From Pseudonocardia sp. EC080619-01 (GTDB lineage Bacteria > Actinomycetota > Actinomycetes > Mycobacteriales > Pseudonocardiaceae): a stretch of 64,000 bases of DNA. Below the pieces are notes generated by a model. The model saw only the letters and a list, made by a program, of their open reading frames with translations, was not told the DNA's origin and ran no database searches. The number at the start of each line of letters is the position of its first letter. The stretch's first letter is position 1. Below, piece after piece: positions 17,719-26,283 of the stretch. Location: the NCBI RefSeq assembly GCF_001420995.1, contig NZ_CP012184.1, positions 4,262,501-4,326,500 on the forward strand. The letters are read 5' to 3'. A program made the translations under genes and the position numbers.

Positions 17719-18009
17719 ATGCGCAGGAAACTCGCGGTCACCGGCGCCGCAGTCGTCGCGACACTCGTCGCGTTCAGCCCGCTGGCGTCGGCCGCACCGG
17801 CCGACGAGTGGGACGGCGACGGCGACTCGTTCGTCCAGGACGTCGGCAACACCCGGGGCGACCAGTTCGGCCTGGTGAACCTCGACGACGTCAACGTCCT
17901 CAACAACGCCAACGTCTGCCCGGGCGTCAACGCCGCGGTCGGCAACGTGCTCGGCATCCTCGGCGGAGGCGCCGCGCAGAACAAGGGGAACCCGACCAGC
18001 TGCGACTGA
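17719..18009 (+). CDS. Small secreted protein
   Basis: A 96-residue protein with a clear signal peptide: MRRKL, a hydrophobic core VTGAAVVATLVAF and a cleavage region near SPLASAAPA at about residue 27. The mature part is acidic and Asn/Gly-rich (VNLDDVNVLNNANVCPGVN) and contains two cysteines that could form one disulphide. It resembles small exported proteins common in actinomycetes that have no assigned function; chaplins and rodlins are similar in size but I do not see their signature. GGGGAGAAAG precedes the ATG. Confidence 0.75.
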   Translation: MRRKLAVTGAAVVATLVAFSPLASAAPADEWDGDGDSFVQDVGNTRGDQFGLVNLDDVNVLNNANVCPGVNAAVGNVLGILGGGAAQNKGNPTSCD

Positions 18010-18038
18010 CCCGCCGGTCGGAGTACCGGCACGCGTTC

Positions 18039-18072
18039 CGCCCCGCACCCCGCCGCCACGGGGCGCGGGGCG
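18039..18072. terminator. GC-rich hairpin between convergent genes
   Basis: CGCCCCGC at 18039-18046 pairs with GCGGGGCG at 18065-18072. It falls in the 81-bp gap between the small secreted protein gene and the convergent monooxygenase gene. Confidence 0.5.
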
Positions 18073-18090
18073 GATCCGTGTCGGGACCGG

Positions 18091-19539
18091 TCAGTGGAAG
18101 ACGTAGTCGGCCGGCTCGACCCGCTTCGTGCGCGCGTCGTAGTCCCGCATGTAGCCGGGCCAGTTGGTGACGATCCGGCCCGAGTCGTCGCGGTACCAGG
18201 AGTCGCACCGCAGCCAGGCCGTACCGCCGAACCGGGCCTGGATCTCCTCGTCGTAGGCGCGCTCGACGTCGGCCCGCACCTCGACCCCGCTCGACCCGCG
18301 GCGTGCGGCCTCCTGCAGCGCCTCGCGCACGTACCGGGCCTGGTGCTCCAGGTAGCGGACGATGGAGCCGCCCGAGGTGTTCGTGTTCGGTCCGTAGAGG
18401 ACGAACAGCGACGGGAACCCGGGCACGGTCATCCCCAGGTAGGCGTGGGCGCCGTCGGCCCACTCGTCGGTCATGGACCGTCCACCGGGGCCGGTGATCT
18501 CCATCGGGAACATGAAGTCGGTGGCCGCGAACCCGGTGCCCCAGATGATCGTGTCGACCTCGTGCAGCCGCCCGTCGCCGGTGCGGACGCCCTCGGGGAC
18601 GATCTCGGTGACCCGCTCCGTCTCGAGCGTGACGTTGTCCCGCTGCAGCGCGGGCAGCCAGTGCGAGCTGAACAGGATCCGCTTGCAGCCGAACGTGTAG
18701 TCCGGCCACGCCCTGCGCCGGACCTCCGGGTCGCGCAGCTGCATCCGCATGAACAGCGTCGAGTAGAGCCTGCCGAGCCGGCCCCAGGTCGACGGGTGCC
18801 GGATCATCAGCGTCAGCGACTCGCAGTACTCGGTGATGAACCGCCGCCGCCAGCGCCGCAGCGCGGGGATCCGCCGGATCGCGCCCTGCCACCAGGCGGG
18901 GAAGCGCCGGTTGCGGCGCGGCAGGAACCAGTTCCCGGACCGCTGGAAGACGGTCATGTGCCCGACCTCGGGCGCGATCGCCGGCACGAACTGCACCGCG
19001 CTGGCCCCCGTCCCGATGACGGCGACGCGGCGGCCCCGCAGGTCGTGGTCGTGGTCCCAGCGTGCCGAGTGGAAGGTGTGCCCGGCGAACGAGTCCTTGC
19101 CGGGGATGCCGGGGGTGACCGGGGTGTTGAGCTGGCCGGTCGCGACGATCAGCACGTCGACCGTCCACGTGCGGCCGCCCTCGGCGACGACCGTCCACGG
19201 CCCGTCGGCGTCCGGCCGGTCCGCCGAGACGATCCGGGTGCCGGTCTCGATGAGGTCGTCGACGCCGAACTCCTTCGCCACGTCCTGCAGGTAGGCGAGG
19301 ATCTCCGGCTGCGGGGAGCACAGCCGTGACCAGTCGCTGCGCTGCGCGAACGAGAACGAGTAGAGGTGGCTCGGCACGTCGCAGGCCGCACCCGGGTAGG
19401 TGTTGTGCAGCCACGTGCCGCCGAGCCCGGGCGCGGCGTCCACGATCGACACGTCGCGGATGCCGTGGGCGCGCAGCTCGATCGCGGCGGCGATGCCGCC
19501 GAACCCGGCGCCGACGATGAGAACGCTCGGTGCGTGCAT
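18091..19539 (-). CDS. Flavin-dependent monooxygenase (Baeyer-Villiger type)
   Basis: A 482-residue FAD- and NADPH-dependent monooxygenase. The FAD-binding Rossmann motif is VLIVGAGFGGIAAA near residue 7, and the NADPH-binding motif is VAVIGTGASAVQFVPAIA near residue 180. Between them FAGHTFHSARWDHDHD is a version of the BVMO fingerprint FxGxxxHxxxW. PGLGGTWLHNTYPGAACDVP is also typical of this class. It probably oxidises a ketone or other lipophilic compound. It stands alone, so a pathway cannot be named. Confidence 0.9.
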   Translation of the reverse strand: MHAPSVLIVGAGFGGIAAAIELRAHGIRDVSIVDAAPGLGGTWLHNTYPGAACDVPSHLYSFSFAQRSDWSRLCSPQPEILAYLQDVAKEFGVDDLIETGTRIVSADRPDADGPWTVVAEGGRTWTVDVLIVATGQLNTPVTPGIPGKDSFAGHTFHSARWDHDHDLRGRRVAVIGTGASAVQFVPAIAPEVGHMTVFQRSGNWFLPRRNRRFPAWWQGAIRRIPALRRWRRRFITEYCESLTLMIRHPSTWGRLGRLYSTLFMRMQLRDPEVRRRAWPDYTFGCKRILFSSHWLPALQRDNVTLETERVTEIVPEGVRTGDGRLHEVDTIIWGTGFAATDFMFPMEITGPGGRSMTDEWADGAHAYLGMTVPGFPSLFVLYGPNTNTSGGSIVRYLEHQARYVREALQEAARRGSSGVEVRADVERAYDEEIQARFGGTAWLRCDSWYRDDSGRIVTNWPGYMRDYDARTKRVEPADYVFH

Positions 19540-19733
19540 GGGACCTCCCTGTCGCCGCGATCACCGTAGCCGCGGATGGGCGGACCCCGGGTGCCCGTAC
19601 CGGCCCCTGCGGGCCGCCGTCGCCCGGCCGTGTCCGTTTTCACCCTGCTGACCGCTGCGCCCGCCGCCCGGGCGGGAGCAGGGTGGAGACGAGCGGCCGG
19701 TTCGGGTGAGCCGGTCGGGAACGGAGCGGAACG

Positions 19734-20597
19734 ATGGGTGTCGTCGTCGGTGTGGACGGATCGGACTCGGCCCTGGACGCCGTCCGGTGGGCCGCGCGGG
19801 AGGCCGCGGACCGGCACGCGGACCTGCTGCTGGTGCACGCGTTCGACGTCGCGGGGCTCTACGCGGACGCGGCCGTCGCACCCCTGCTCGACGACGTCGA
19901 GGAGCGGATGCGGGTCGAGGCCGAGGAGATCCTCGGGGCGGCCCGCGCCGTGGCGACCGAGACGGCGCCCGGGGTGACGGTGACGGCCCGGGAGGACCGC
20001 GGTGCGCCGGGCGCGGCGCTCGTCGAGGAGTCGCGGACGGCGTCGCTGCTGGTGCTCGGGTCGGCCGGGCGGGGTGCGGTCGGCAGCGCACTCGGCTCAG
20101 TGACACTGACGGTCGCCTCGCACGCGTCGTGCCCGCTGGTCGTGGTCCGCGGGAACACCGGCGCCGACGGCCCGGTGGTCGTCGGGGTGGACGGCGGCCC
20201 GCTGTCCGCGTCGGCCCTGGAGCACGCCTTCGCCGCAGCCTCCGCGCACGGCACCGGCCTCACCGCCCTCTACGCCTGGCACGACGGCCGGTCCCCGGCC
20301 CTGCGCGCGGCGGGCGCGTTCGACCGGTTGCGCGACGCCGAGGAGCGGTCGCTGGCCGAACGGCTCGCCGGGTGGTCGGAGCGCTACCCGGACGTCCCCG
20401 TCGAGCGCGTGATCGAGCGCTCCGAGCCGGGACGCGCGCTGGCCGACCGCAGCGAGGGCGCGCGACTGGTCGTCGTCGCCACCCGGGGGCGGGGCGGGTT
20501 CACCGGCCTGCTGCTCGGCTCGACCGGGCTGTCGCTGATCCAGCGCGCGGCCTGTCCGGTGATGCTGGTCGGCCCGTCGGCCCGGGACGACGGCTAG
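19734..20597 (+). CDS. Universal stress protein, tandem UspA domains
   Basis: A 287-residue protein made of two UspA domains (about 1-145 and 148-287). Each starts with a VVVGVDGS or VVVGVDGG strand and ends with the ATP-binding loop G-x2-G-x9-G(S/T): GSAGRGAVGSALGSVT in the first and TRGRGGFTGLLLGSTG in the second. ATP-binding tandem Usp proteins of actinobacteria are induced by hypoxia or dormancy. Its TAG stop and the stop of the convergent DsbA-like gene share the palindrome CTAG. Confidence 0.93.
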   Translation: MGVVVGVDGSDSALDAVRWAAREAADRHADLLLVHAFDVAGLYADAAVAPLLDDVEERMRVEAEEILGAARAVATETAPGVTVTAREDRGAPGAALVEESRTASLLVLGSAGRGAVGSALGSVTLTVASHASCPLVVVRGNTGADGPVVVGVDGGPLSASALEHAFAAASAHGTGLTALYAWHDGRSPALRAAGAFDRLRDAEERSLAERLAGWSERYPDVPVERVIERSEPGRALADRSEGARLVVVATRGRGGFTGLLLGSTGLSLIQRAACPVMLVGPSARDDG

Positions 20598-21121
20598 GAG
20601 CTGACGACCGGGTCCAGCGCGGCGGTGAGCGCGGCGACGGTGACGTCACCGCGGTAGCGCTCGCCGCGGACGTAGAGCGTCGGGGTGCCGCGGACGCCGC
20701 TGCGCACCGCCGCGTTGAACCCGGCCTCGACCCGGTCCTCGACGACCTGCGTCGCCGGCCAGACGACCCGCTCCGGCGGTACGCCGATCGCGGCGGCGTG
20801 CTCGCGCAGGTCGTCCTGGCGCAGCCGTGGCGGGCCGGGGGCGAACAGCGAGGCGTGCATCTCCCAGAACCGGCCCTCCAACCCCGCCATCTCGGCGGCC
20901 ACCGCCGCGGCGAGCGCGTGCGGGTGCACCTCGTGCAGCGGGAAGTGCCGGAACGCGAACCGCAGCCGGTCACCGAACCGGGCGCGGACCTCGTCGATCA
21001 CCGGGGCGGCGTCGCGGCAGTAGGGGCACTCGTAGTCGCCGTACTCGACCAGCGTGAGCTCGGCGTCCGGCGGGCCCAGCACGTGGTCGTACGGTCCGAG
21101 GGGCGGGTCGAGCCTGCTCAT
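20594..21121 (-). CDS. DsbA-like thioredoxin-fold protein
   Basis: A 175-residue thioredoxin-fold protein with a CPYC active site at Cys32 and Cys35, followed by the helical insert typical of DsbA (FWEMHASLFA) and the cis-Pro loop GVRGTPTLYV. There is no signal peptide, so it may act in the cytoplasm. ATG 21119-21121 is preferred; an upstream start at 21148 is possible. It is divergent from nhaA by 51 bp. Actinobacterial NhaA proteins often carry a C-terminal domain of exactly this kind, so a shared role is plausible. Confidence 0.88.
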   Translation of the reverse strand: MSRLDPPLGPYDHVLGPPDAELTLVEYGDYECPYCRDAAPVIDEVRARFGDRLRFAFRHFPLHEVHPHALAAAVAAEMAGLEGRFWEMHASLFAPGPPRLRQDDLREHAAAIGVPPERVVWPATQVVEDRVEAGFNAAVRSGVRGTPTLYVRGERYRGDVTVAALTAALDPVVSS

Positions 21122-21171
21122 GGACGGACCTCCGCGTTCCCTCGCCACCCGGCGGACGGCAGGATCCTCGC

Positions 21172-22512
21172 ATGGCGGTCACCACCCTGGTCGAGCGCGG
21201 GGATCTCTCCGACGCGGCACGACGGTTCCTCGGCACGGAGTCGGGATCGGCGGTGCTGCTGGTCGGGGCCGCGGTGGCCGCCCTGGTCTGGGCCAACCTC
21301 GGCGACGGGTACGAGAGCTTCTGGCACACCTCGCTCGCCGTGCAGCTCGGCGGCACGGGGCTCGATCTCGACCTGCGGCACTGGGTCAACGACGGCCTGA
21401 TGGTGCTGTTCTTCCTGTCCGTCGGCCTGGAGATCGCCCGCGAGACGACGCTCGGGGAGCTGCGCGGGTTCCGCGCGATCGCCGCGCCGGCGGCCGCCGC
21501 GGTCGGCGGGCTCGTCGTCCCCGCGCTGGTGTTCCTCGCCCTCAACTCCGGCAGCGAGGCCGCGAACGCCTGGGGCATCGCGATCTCGACCGACACCGCG
21601 GTGATGCTCGGCGTGCTCGCGCTGCTGGGGCCGCGCTGCCCGGACCAGCTGCGGGTCTTCCTGCTGGCGCTGGCGATCGTCGACGACATCGGCGCGGTGG
21701 CCGCGATCGCGCTGTTCTACACCGACGAGGTCGACGTGCTCGCCCTGCTGGTGGCGGTCGTGCTCCTGGTGGGGCTGCTCGCCCTGCGCTACGTGCGCTT
21801 CTGGCGGACGCCGTTCTACGCCGTCGTCGGGGTGCTGTGCTGGCTGGCGGTGCTGCGGTCCGGGGTGCACCCGAGCGTCGTCGGCGTCGCGCTCGGGTTG
21901 CTGGTCAACGCCTACGCGCCGCGCCGCGAGGACATGGCCGACGCGATGGCCGTCGGCAAGAACTTCCTGCTCGACCCGACGCCCGAGCGGGCCCGGACGG
22001 CGCGGATCGCCGCGGTCGGCGCGGTGTCGCCGAACGAGCGGCTGCAGCTGCGGATCCAGCCGTGGAGCAGCTACGTGATCGTCCCGTTGTTCGTGCTCGC
22101 CAACGCCGGGGTGGTGCTCGACGCCGAGACGCTGTCCGCGGCCGCCGGGTCCCTGCTGACCTGGGGGATCGTGCTGGGACTGGTGGTCGGCAAGCCGATC
22201 GGCGTCGCGGCGGGCACCTGGCTGGTGCTGCGCACCGGGATCGGGAAGGTCCCCGACACCCTGCGCTGGGGGCAGCTGCTCGGCGGGTCGGCGCTGTCCG
22301 GGATCGGCTTCACGGTGGCGCTGTTCGTCACCGAGCTGGCCCTCGACGACGAGCTGCTGATCGCCGAGGCGAAGATCGGCATCCTGACCGGGTCGGTGCT
22401 GGCCGCGGTCGCGGGGTGGCTGGTGTTCCGGCTGGCGGGGGAGCGGGGCGGGCAGTGCTCGCCGAGCGGGTTGCCGACCCTGCCGCCGCGGCCCTGGCGC
22501 CCGGTCGACTGA
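21172..22512 (+). CDS. nhaA: Na+/H+ antiporter NhaA
   Basis: A 446-residue NhaA-family antiporter. The functional core LALAIVDDIGAVAAIALFY contains the two adjacent Asp residues that bind Na+/H+. WVNDGLMVLFFLSVGLEI, SGVHPSVVGVALGL and LSGIGFTVALFVTELA are further NhaA signatures. It exchanges Na+ or Li+ for protons at the membrane, supporting pH and salt homeostasis. It lacks the thioredoxin-like extension that many actinobacterial relatives carry; a stand-alone thioredoxin-fold gene lies divergently next to it. Confidence 0.95.
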   Translation: MAVTTLVERGDLSDAARRFLGTESGSAVLLVGAAVAALVWANLGDGYESFWHTSLAVQLGGTGLDLDLRHWVNDGLMVLFFLSVGLEIARETTLGELRGFRAIAAPAAAAVGGLVVPALVFLALNSGSEAANAWGIAISTDTAVMLGVLALLGPRCPDQLRVFLLALAIVDDIGAVAAIALFYTDEVDVLALLVAVVLLVGLLALRYVRFWRTPFYAVVGVLCWLAVLRSGVHPSVVGVALGLLVNAYAPRREDMADAMAVGKNFLLDPTPERARTARIAAVGAVSPNERLQLRIQPWSSYVIVPLFVLANAGVVLDAETLSAAAGSLLTWGIVLGLVVGKPIGVAAGTWLVLRTGIGKVPDTLRWGQLLGGSALSGIGFTVALFVTELALDDELLIAEAKIGILTGSVLAAVAGWLVFRLAGERGGQCSPSGLPTLPPRPWRPVD

Positions 22513-22513
22513 C

Positions 22514-23590
22514 CTACCGGCCGACCCGGACGTCGCCGTCCGCACCGGCGGTGAGGAAGGCCCGCAGCCGCTCGCCCTCCTCCAGCACGTCGTCGTTCTC
22601 GGCCCGGGTCAGCGCCCGCAACGGCCGTACCGACAGGCCGGTGTCGCCCACCGGGGTCCAGGTGGCGGCGACCCGGCCGTCGACCAGCACGAACCGGGCG
22701 CCGGTGACGCTGAGGCCGCGGTGCTCGTCGTCGATGATCCGGCTGCGGTCGTCGAACCCGAGGACGGCGTTGTCGAAGGCGGGCAGGAACCGCGGTGGTG
22801 CGGGGGTGTCCGGATCGGGCAGCGGGGCGTCGGGGAGGTCGAGCAGCTCGCGTCCGCGCTCGTCGCGGAAGGTCCGCAGGCCAGGCTTCACCCGTGCGAC
22901 GACGGCGGGCAGCCCGGTCAGCCCGCACCAGGCGCGCAGGTCGGCGCTCGCCGCCGGTCCGAACGCGGCCAGGTACCGCCGCACCAGCTCCTCGGCGCGC
23001 GGTTCCGGATCGGGCTCGCGGCCCAGCCAGGCGTCCACCGTGGTCAGCCGGGCCGGGCCGGCGCCGTCCCAGGTGCCGCGCGGCGGGACCTGCACCAGCG
23101 GGACCACGGAGACGGCGGCGTCGGCGAGCGCCGCGTGACCGGCTCCGGGGAACCGGTCCGCCACCATCCGCGCGACCTCGCCGCCGGTGCGCGGGGCCTC
23201 GGCGAAGCACGGCCGGACGGCCGCGGCGAGCGTCTCCGGCGTCACCCCGGGCAGTTCCGCCTTCCGGGCGCCCCAGGTCCGCTGGGTGATCATCGGCTGG
23301 TGCAGTGCCCGGTGTGCCAGGCAGTCGGCGGCGGTGACCAGGTGCACCGTGCGGCGCATCAGCAGCGTGCGGACGAGTGCCCGCCCGGTCAGTGCCGCCG
23401 ACGCCGGGACCGGGTCGAACGCCGCGATGCGCGACCACAGCCCCGTGTAGGGGGCGCCGGGTTCCTGGGCCTGCATCCCGCCCAGGTGCGCCACGACCCC
23501 GGCCGCGCCGGTCCCGGGCGGCCGCCGGTCCAGCAGGTGCTGGCGGGCCAGCGTGGCCCGGTTCAGCGCCCGCCGGTCCAGGACGGTCAC
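22514..23590 (-). CDS. Winged-helix DNA-binding domain protein (PF06224/YcaQ-like)
   Basis: A 358-residue member of the winged-helix DNA-binding family (HTH_42) related to the YcaQ/AlkX-type DNA glycosylases. Family markers are LARQHLLDRRPPG, VAHLGGMQAQEPGAPYTGLWSR, RTLLMRRTVHLV and RFLPAFDNAVLGFDDRSRI. It may be a DNA repair enzyme for interstrand crosslinks, but only DNA binding is a fair prediction. The GTG start overlaps the TGA of the DUF4180 gene upstream, so the two are coupled. It converges on nhaA with 1 bp between stops. Confidence 0.82.
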   Translation of the reverse strand: MTVLDRRALNRATLARQHLLDRRPPGTGAAGVVAHLGGMQAQEPGAPYTGLWSRIAAFDPVPASAALTGRALVRTLLMRRTVHLVTAADCLAHRALHQPMITQRTWGARKAELPGVTPETLAAAVRPCFAEAPRTGGEVARMVADRFPGAGHAALADAAVSVVPLVQVPPRGTWDGAGPARLTTVDAWLGREPDPEPRAEELVRRYLAAFGPAASADLRAWCGLTGLPAVVARVKPGLRTFRDERGRELLDLPDAPLPDPDTPAPPRFLPAFDNAVLGFDDRSRIIDDEHRGLSVTGARFVLVDGRVAATWTPVGDTGLSVRPLRALTRAENDDVLEEGERLRAFLTAGADGDVRVGR

Positions 23591-23913
23591 GCGCCGAGCT
23601 CGGCCACGTCGCCGACGAACCGCAGATGGCGTCCCTCGTTCGACTCCCGGACCCAGTCCGCGACCGGGCCCGGCTCGGCCGTCCACCGGGACACGTCGCC
23701 GACCACGGCGAGCCGGACGCCGTACTGCGCGAACTTCTGCGTGATCGCACCGGCGAGCCCGCTGCGGAGCCGGAAGAACTCCGGGTCGAGACGCTCCACC
23801 GGGACGGCGACCAGGTCCGCGCCGTGCCCGAACGCGTCGCCGAGGACGTCGATCGCGTCGGCCTCGGAGGCGATCACCGGGCCGTCGGCGGGCAGGGTCA
23901 GGACCGTGGTCAT
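23587..23913 (-). CDS. DUF4180 domain protein
   Basis: A 108-residue protein matching DUF4180 along its length, including DPEFFRLRSGLAGAITQKFAQ, YGVRLAVVGDVS and the C-terminal ESNEGRHLRFV. The family is small, cytoplasmic and of unknown function. It is coupled to the winged-helix protein gene by a GTGA overlap, so the two likely act together. Confidence 0.85.
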   Translation of the reverse strand: MTTVLTLPADGPVIASEADAIDVLGDAFGHGADLVAVPVERLDPEFFRLRSGLAGAITQKFAQYGVRLAVVGDVSRWTAEPGPVADWVRESNEGRHLRFVGDVAELGA

Positions 23914-24012
23914 GATGGGAGCACAGCAGGTCCGCAGCTCTGCGGCAACGGGGTTGCGGCGTCCGTGGAACCACGGAGGCGGCCACGGAGGCGCGCGTCC
24001 ACGGTGGAGGTC

Positions 24013-24468
24013 ATGACACTGCGCGACACCGCGACCGTGCTCGCCGCCGGCATCGCCGCGGCGGGCGCCACCTGGTACCTGGTCGGCGACCGGAGCAGCG
24101 CCGGGGCGTTCCCCGACGACCGGATCGTCGCACCGCCGCCACCCCTCCCGCCGGTCGCCGGGCACGTCGCGGGGATCGCCGTGCTGGTGCTGCTCGGCGT
24201 GCTGCTCGTCGCGATCGTGCGACGGCGGCGGGAGACCGGCCCGGCCGTGCCGGGGGCCGCGGCGCTGTTCGTCGTCGCCGGGGTGCTGGCCGGCCTGTCG
24301 TGGCGGGTCGTGACGGCCGCGACGATCGGCGCGAACATCGGCGGCGGGCTCGCGATCATGATCGTCCTTCCGCTGGCGGGGATCCTGGCACTGGTGGCGG
24401 TCGGCGTGCTCGTCGCCGGTGCGGTCCGTCGTCGTCGCCGGCCCCGCGCCGTCGCCGGTCCGGAGTAG
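24013..24468 (+). CDS. Hypothetical membrane protein
   Basis: A 151-residue protein with four hydrophobic segments (about 7-22, 50-68, 80-98 and 110-135) and Arg-rich loops (VRRRRETG and RRRRRPRA at the C-terminus), so it is integral to the membrane. No family is recognised. GGTGGAGG precedes the ATG. It is divergent from DUF4180 and followed by an alcohol dehydrogenase gene after 88 bp. Confidence 0.65.
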   Translation: MTLRDTATVLAAGIAAAGATWYLVGDRSSAGAFPDDRIVAPPPPLPPVAGHVAGIAVLVLLGVLLVAIVRRRRETGPAVPGAAALFVVAGVLAGLSWRVVTAATIGANIGGGLAIMIVLPLAGILALVAVGVLVAGAVRRRRRPRAVAGPE

Positions 24469-24556
24469 CTCGCGGATCACAGGGCGGCGCAGGCACGACC
24501 GGCATATCGTTGAGAGCACAACCAATGCGGGTCCTGCAACGAGGAGAGGTGCCACC

Positions 24557-25600
24557 GTGCGCGCCGTCGTGTTCGAGAAGTTCCAGACGTTCCCGGTCCT
24601 GGCCGAGGTCGCGACGCCGGAGCCGGGGCCGGGCGAGGTCCTGCTGAAGGTCGCGGGAGCCGGCGCGTGCCACTCCGACGTCTCCGTCTACCGCGAGTTC
24701 GTCGAGGGCGCCCCCGGCTCGCAGCAGCCGCCCTTCGTGCTCGGTCACGAGACGTCGGGCTGGGTGGAGCGGATCGGGCCCGGGGTCTCCGGCGTGACCG
24801 AGGGCGCCGCGTACCTCGTCTACGGGCCGATCGGGTGCGGGACCTGCCGGATGTGCTCGAAGGGGCAGGACACCTACTGCGAGAACGCCGCGACCAACCC
24901 GTACGCCGCGATCGGCCTCGGCCGCGACGGCGGCATGGCCGAGTACGTGACCGTGCCCGCGCGCAACCTCGTCCCGCTCGGCGACGCCGACCCGATCGCG
25001 GCCGCGCCGCTCGCCGACGCCGCGCTCACCCCGTACCACGCGATCCGCGGCGCGCTGCCGCAGCTCGCGGGCGGTGGGACGTTCGCGCTGGTCATCGGCC
25101 TGGGCGGGCTGGGGCAGATCGCCGTGCAGATCCTCACCGCGCTCACCGGCGCCACCGTGATCGCGACCGACACGAAGCCCGACGCGATGGCCCGGGCCGC
25201 GGAGCGCGGCGCCGTCGTCGTCCCGGGTGGGGACGGTCAGGCCGAGCGGATCCGCGAGATCACCGGCGGTCGCGGGGTCGACGCCGCGTTCGACCTGGTC
25301 GGCGCCACCACCACGCTGAAGCTCGCGCAGGCGTCGATGGCGGTCGGTGGCCGGCTCACCGTCGTCGGGATCGCCGGCGGCACCACCGAGTGGAACTTCT
25401 TCTCGACGCCCTACGAGTCGACGATCACCAACACCTACTGGGGCACGGTCGAGGACCTGCACGACGTCGTCGCGATGTACCGCCGCGGCCAGATCGTGCC
25501 GGACGTCGAGCGGTACTCGCTGGACGACGCCCTGGAGGCGTACCGGAAGCTGGAATCGGGGGAGCTGACGGCCCGCGCGGTCGTCGTCCCGCACTCCTGA
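24557..25600 (+). CDS. Zinc-dependent alcohol dehydrogenase
   Basis: A 347-residue MDR-family dehydrogenase. The catalytic zinc ligands lie in ACHSDVSVYRE and LGHETSGWVERIG, and the structural zinc loop is GCGTCRMCSKGQDTYC. The NAD-binding motif is VIGLGGLGQIAVQI with an acidic residue after the second strand (IATDTKP), favouring NAD+. It ends with YRKLESGELTARAVVVP, a standard ADH C-terminus. Substrate is unknown. The GTG start follows GAGGAGAGG. Confidence 0.93.
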   Translation: MRAVVFEKFQTFPVLAEVATPEPGPGEVLLKVAGAGACHSDVSVYREFVEGAPGSQQPPFVLGHETSGWVERIGPGVSGVTEGAAYLVYGPIGCGTCRMCSKGQDTYCENAATNPYAAIGLGRDGGMAEYVTVPARNLVPLGDADPIAAAPLADAALTPYHAIRGALPQLAGGGTFALVIGLGGLGQIAVQILTALTGATVIATDTKPDAMARAAERGAVVVPGGDGQAERIREITGGRGVDAAFDLVGATTTLKLAQASMAVGGRLTVVGIAGGTTEWNFFSTPYESTITNTYWGTVEDLHDVVAMYRRGQIVPDVERYSLDDALEAYRKLESGELTARAVVVPHS

Positions 25601-25647
25601 CCACCGGCCCGTCGGGGAGCAGCACGCGCGTCGATAGGGTCGGCGCC

Positions 25648-26256
25648 GTGACCGTCCCGGACGCCCTGTCCGCCGTCGCCGGGACGCTCGGCTCCGGGGT
25701 GCTACTGGTGGCGGCGCTCGTCCTGGTCGCCGAGGCGGGGCTGCTCGTCGGCGTGGTGCTCCCCGGGATCAGCGTGACCGTCGGGCTCGGCGTGCTGGCC
25801 GGTACCGGCACGGTGCCACTGCCCGCCGCGGCCGTCGCCGCCGTGACCGCGTCGGTCGCGGGCCCCAGCCTCGGCTACTGGCGGGCCCGCCGGGCGGGCG
25901 TCCGGCCGCTGCACGACGACGCCCGGGTCCCGCCACCCGCCCGCCGGGTCCTCCGGCTCGCCGAGTCCCGGCCCGCGGTGGCCGTCGCGGTCGGACAGTG
26001 GTTCGCCGTGGCCAGGACGCTGGTGCCCCGGCTGGCCGGACACGTCCTGGCGTACCCGCGGTTCCTGCTGGTCAGCGTGCCGGTGGCGGCGGCGTGGTCG
26101 TCGGCGACGTTCACGCTCGGCACGCTGCTGGCCGCGGGGTCGGAGGCGGCGGCGCGGATCGTGTCGGTGCAGGAGATCGTGGCGTGGGCGCTGCTGGGGC
26201 TGCTCGTGGCCGCGGCGGCCTGGACCGCCGTCCGGATGGTGCGGGGTCGCCGGTAG
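25648..26256 (+). CDS. DedA/SNARE-associated family membrane protein
   Basis: A 202-residue membrane protein. The segment VLVAEAGLLVGVVLPGISVT matches the first conserved region of DedA proteins (E...LPG), and VARTLVPRLAGHVLAYPRFL matches the second (R...PxxAG). DedA proteins are polyprenyl-phosphate or phospholipid transporters and support envelope homeostasis. It starts with GTG, 47 bp after the dehydrogenase gene. Confidence 0.78.
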   Translation: MTVPDALSAVAGTLGSGVLLVAALVLVAEAGLLVGVVLPGISVTVGLGVLAGTGTVPLPAAAVAAVTASVAGPSLGYWRARRAGVRPLHDDARVPPPARRVLRLAESRPAVAVAVGQWFAVARTLVPRLAGHVLAYPRFLLVSVPVAAAWSSATFTLGTLLAAGSEAAARIVSVQEIVAWALLGLLVAAAAWTAVRMVRGRR

Positions 26257-26283
26257 TCCGAGGTGTCGTTCCCGTGCCCGCCC

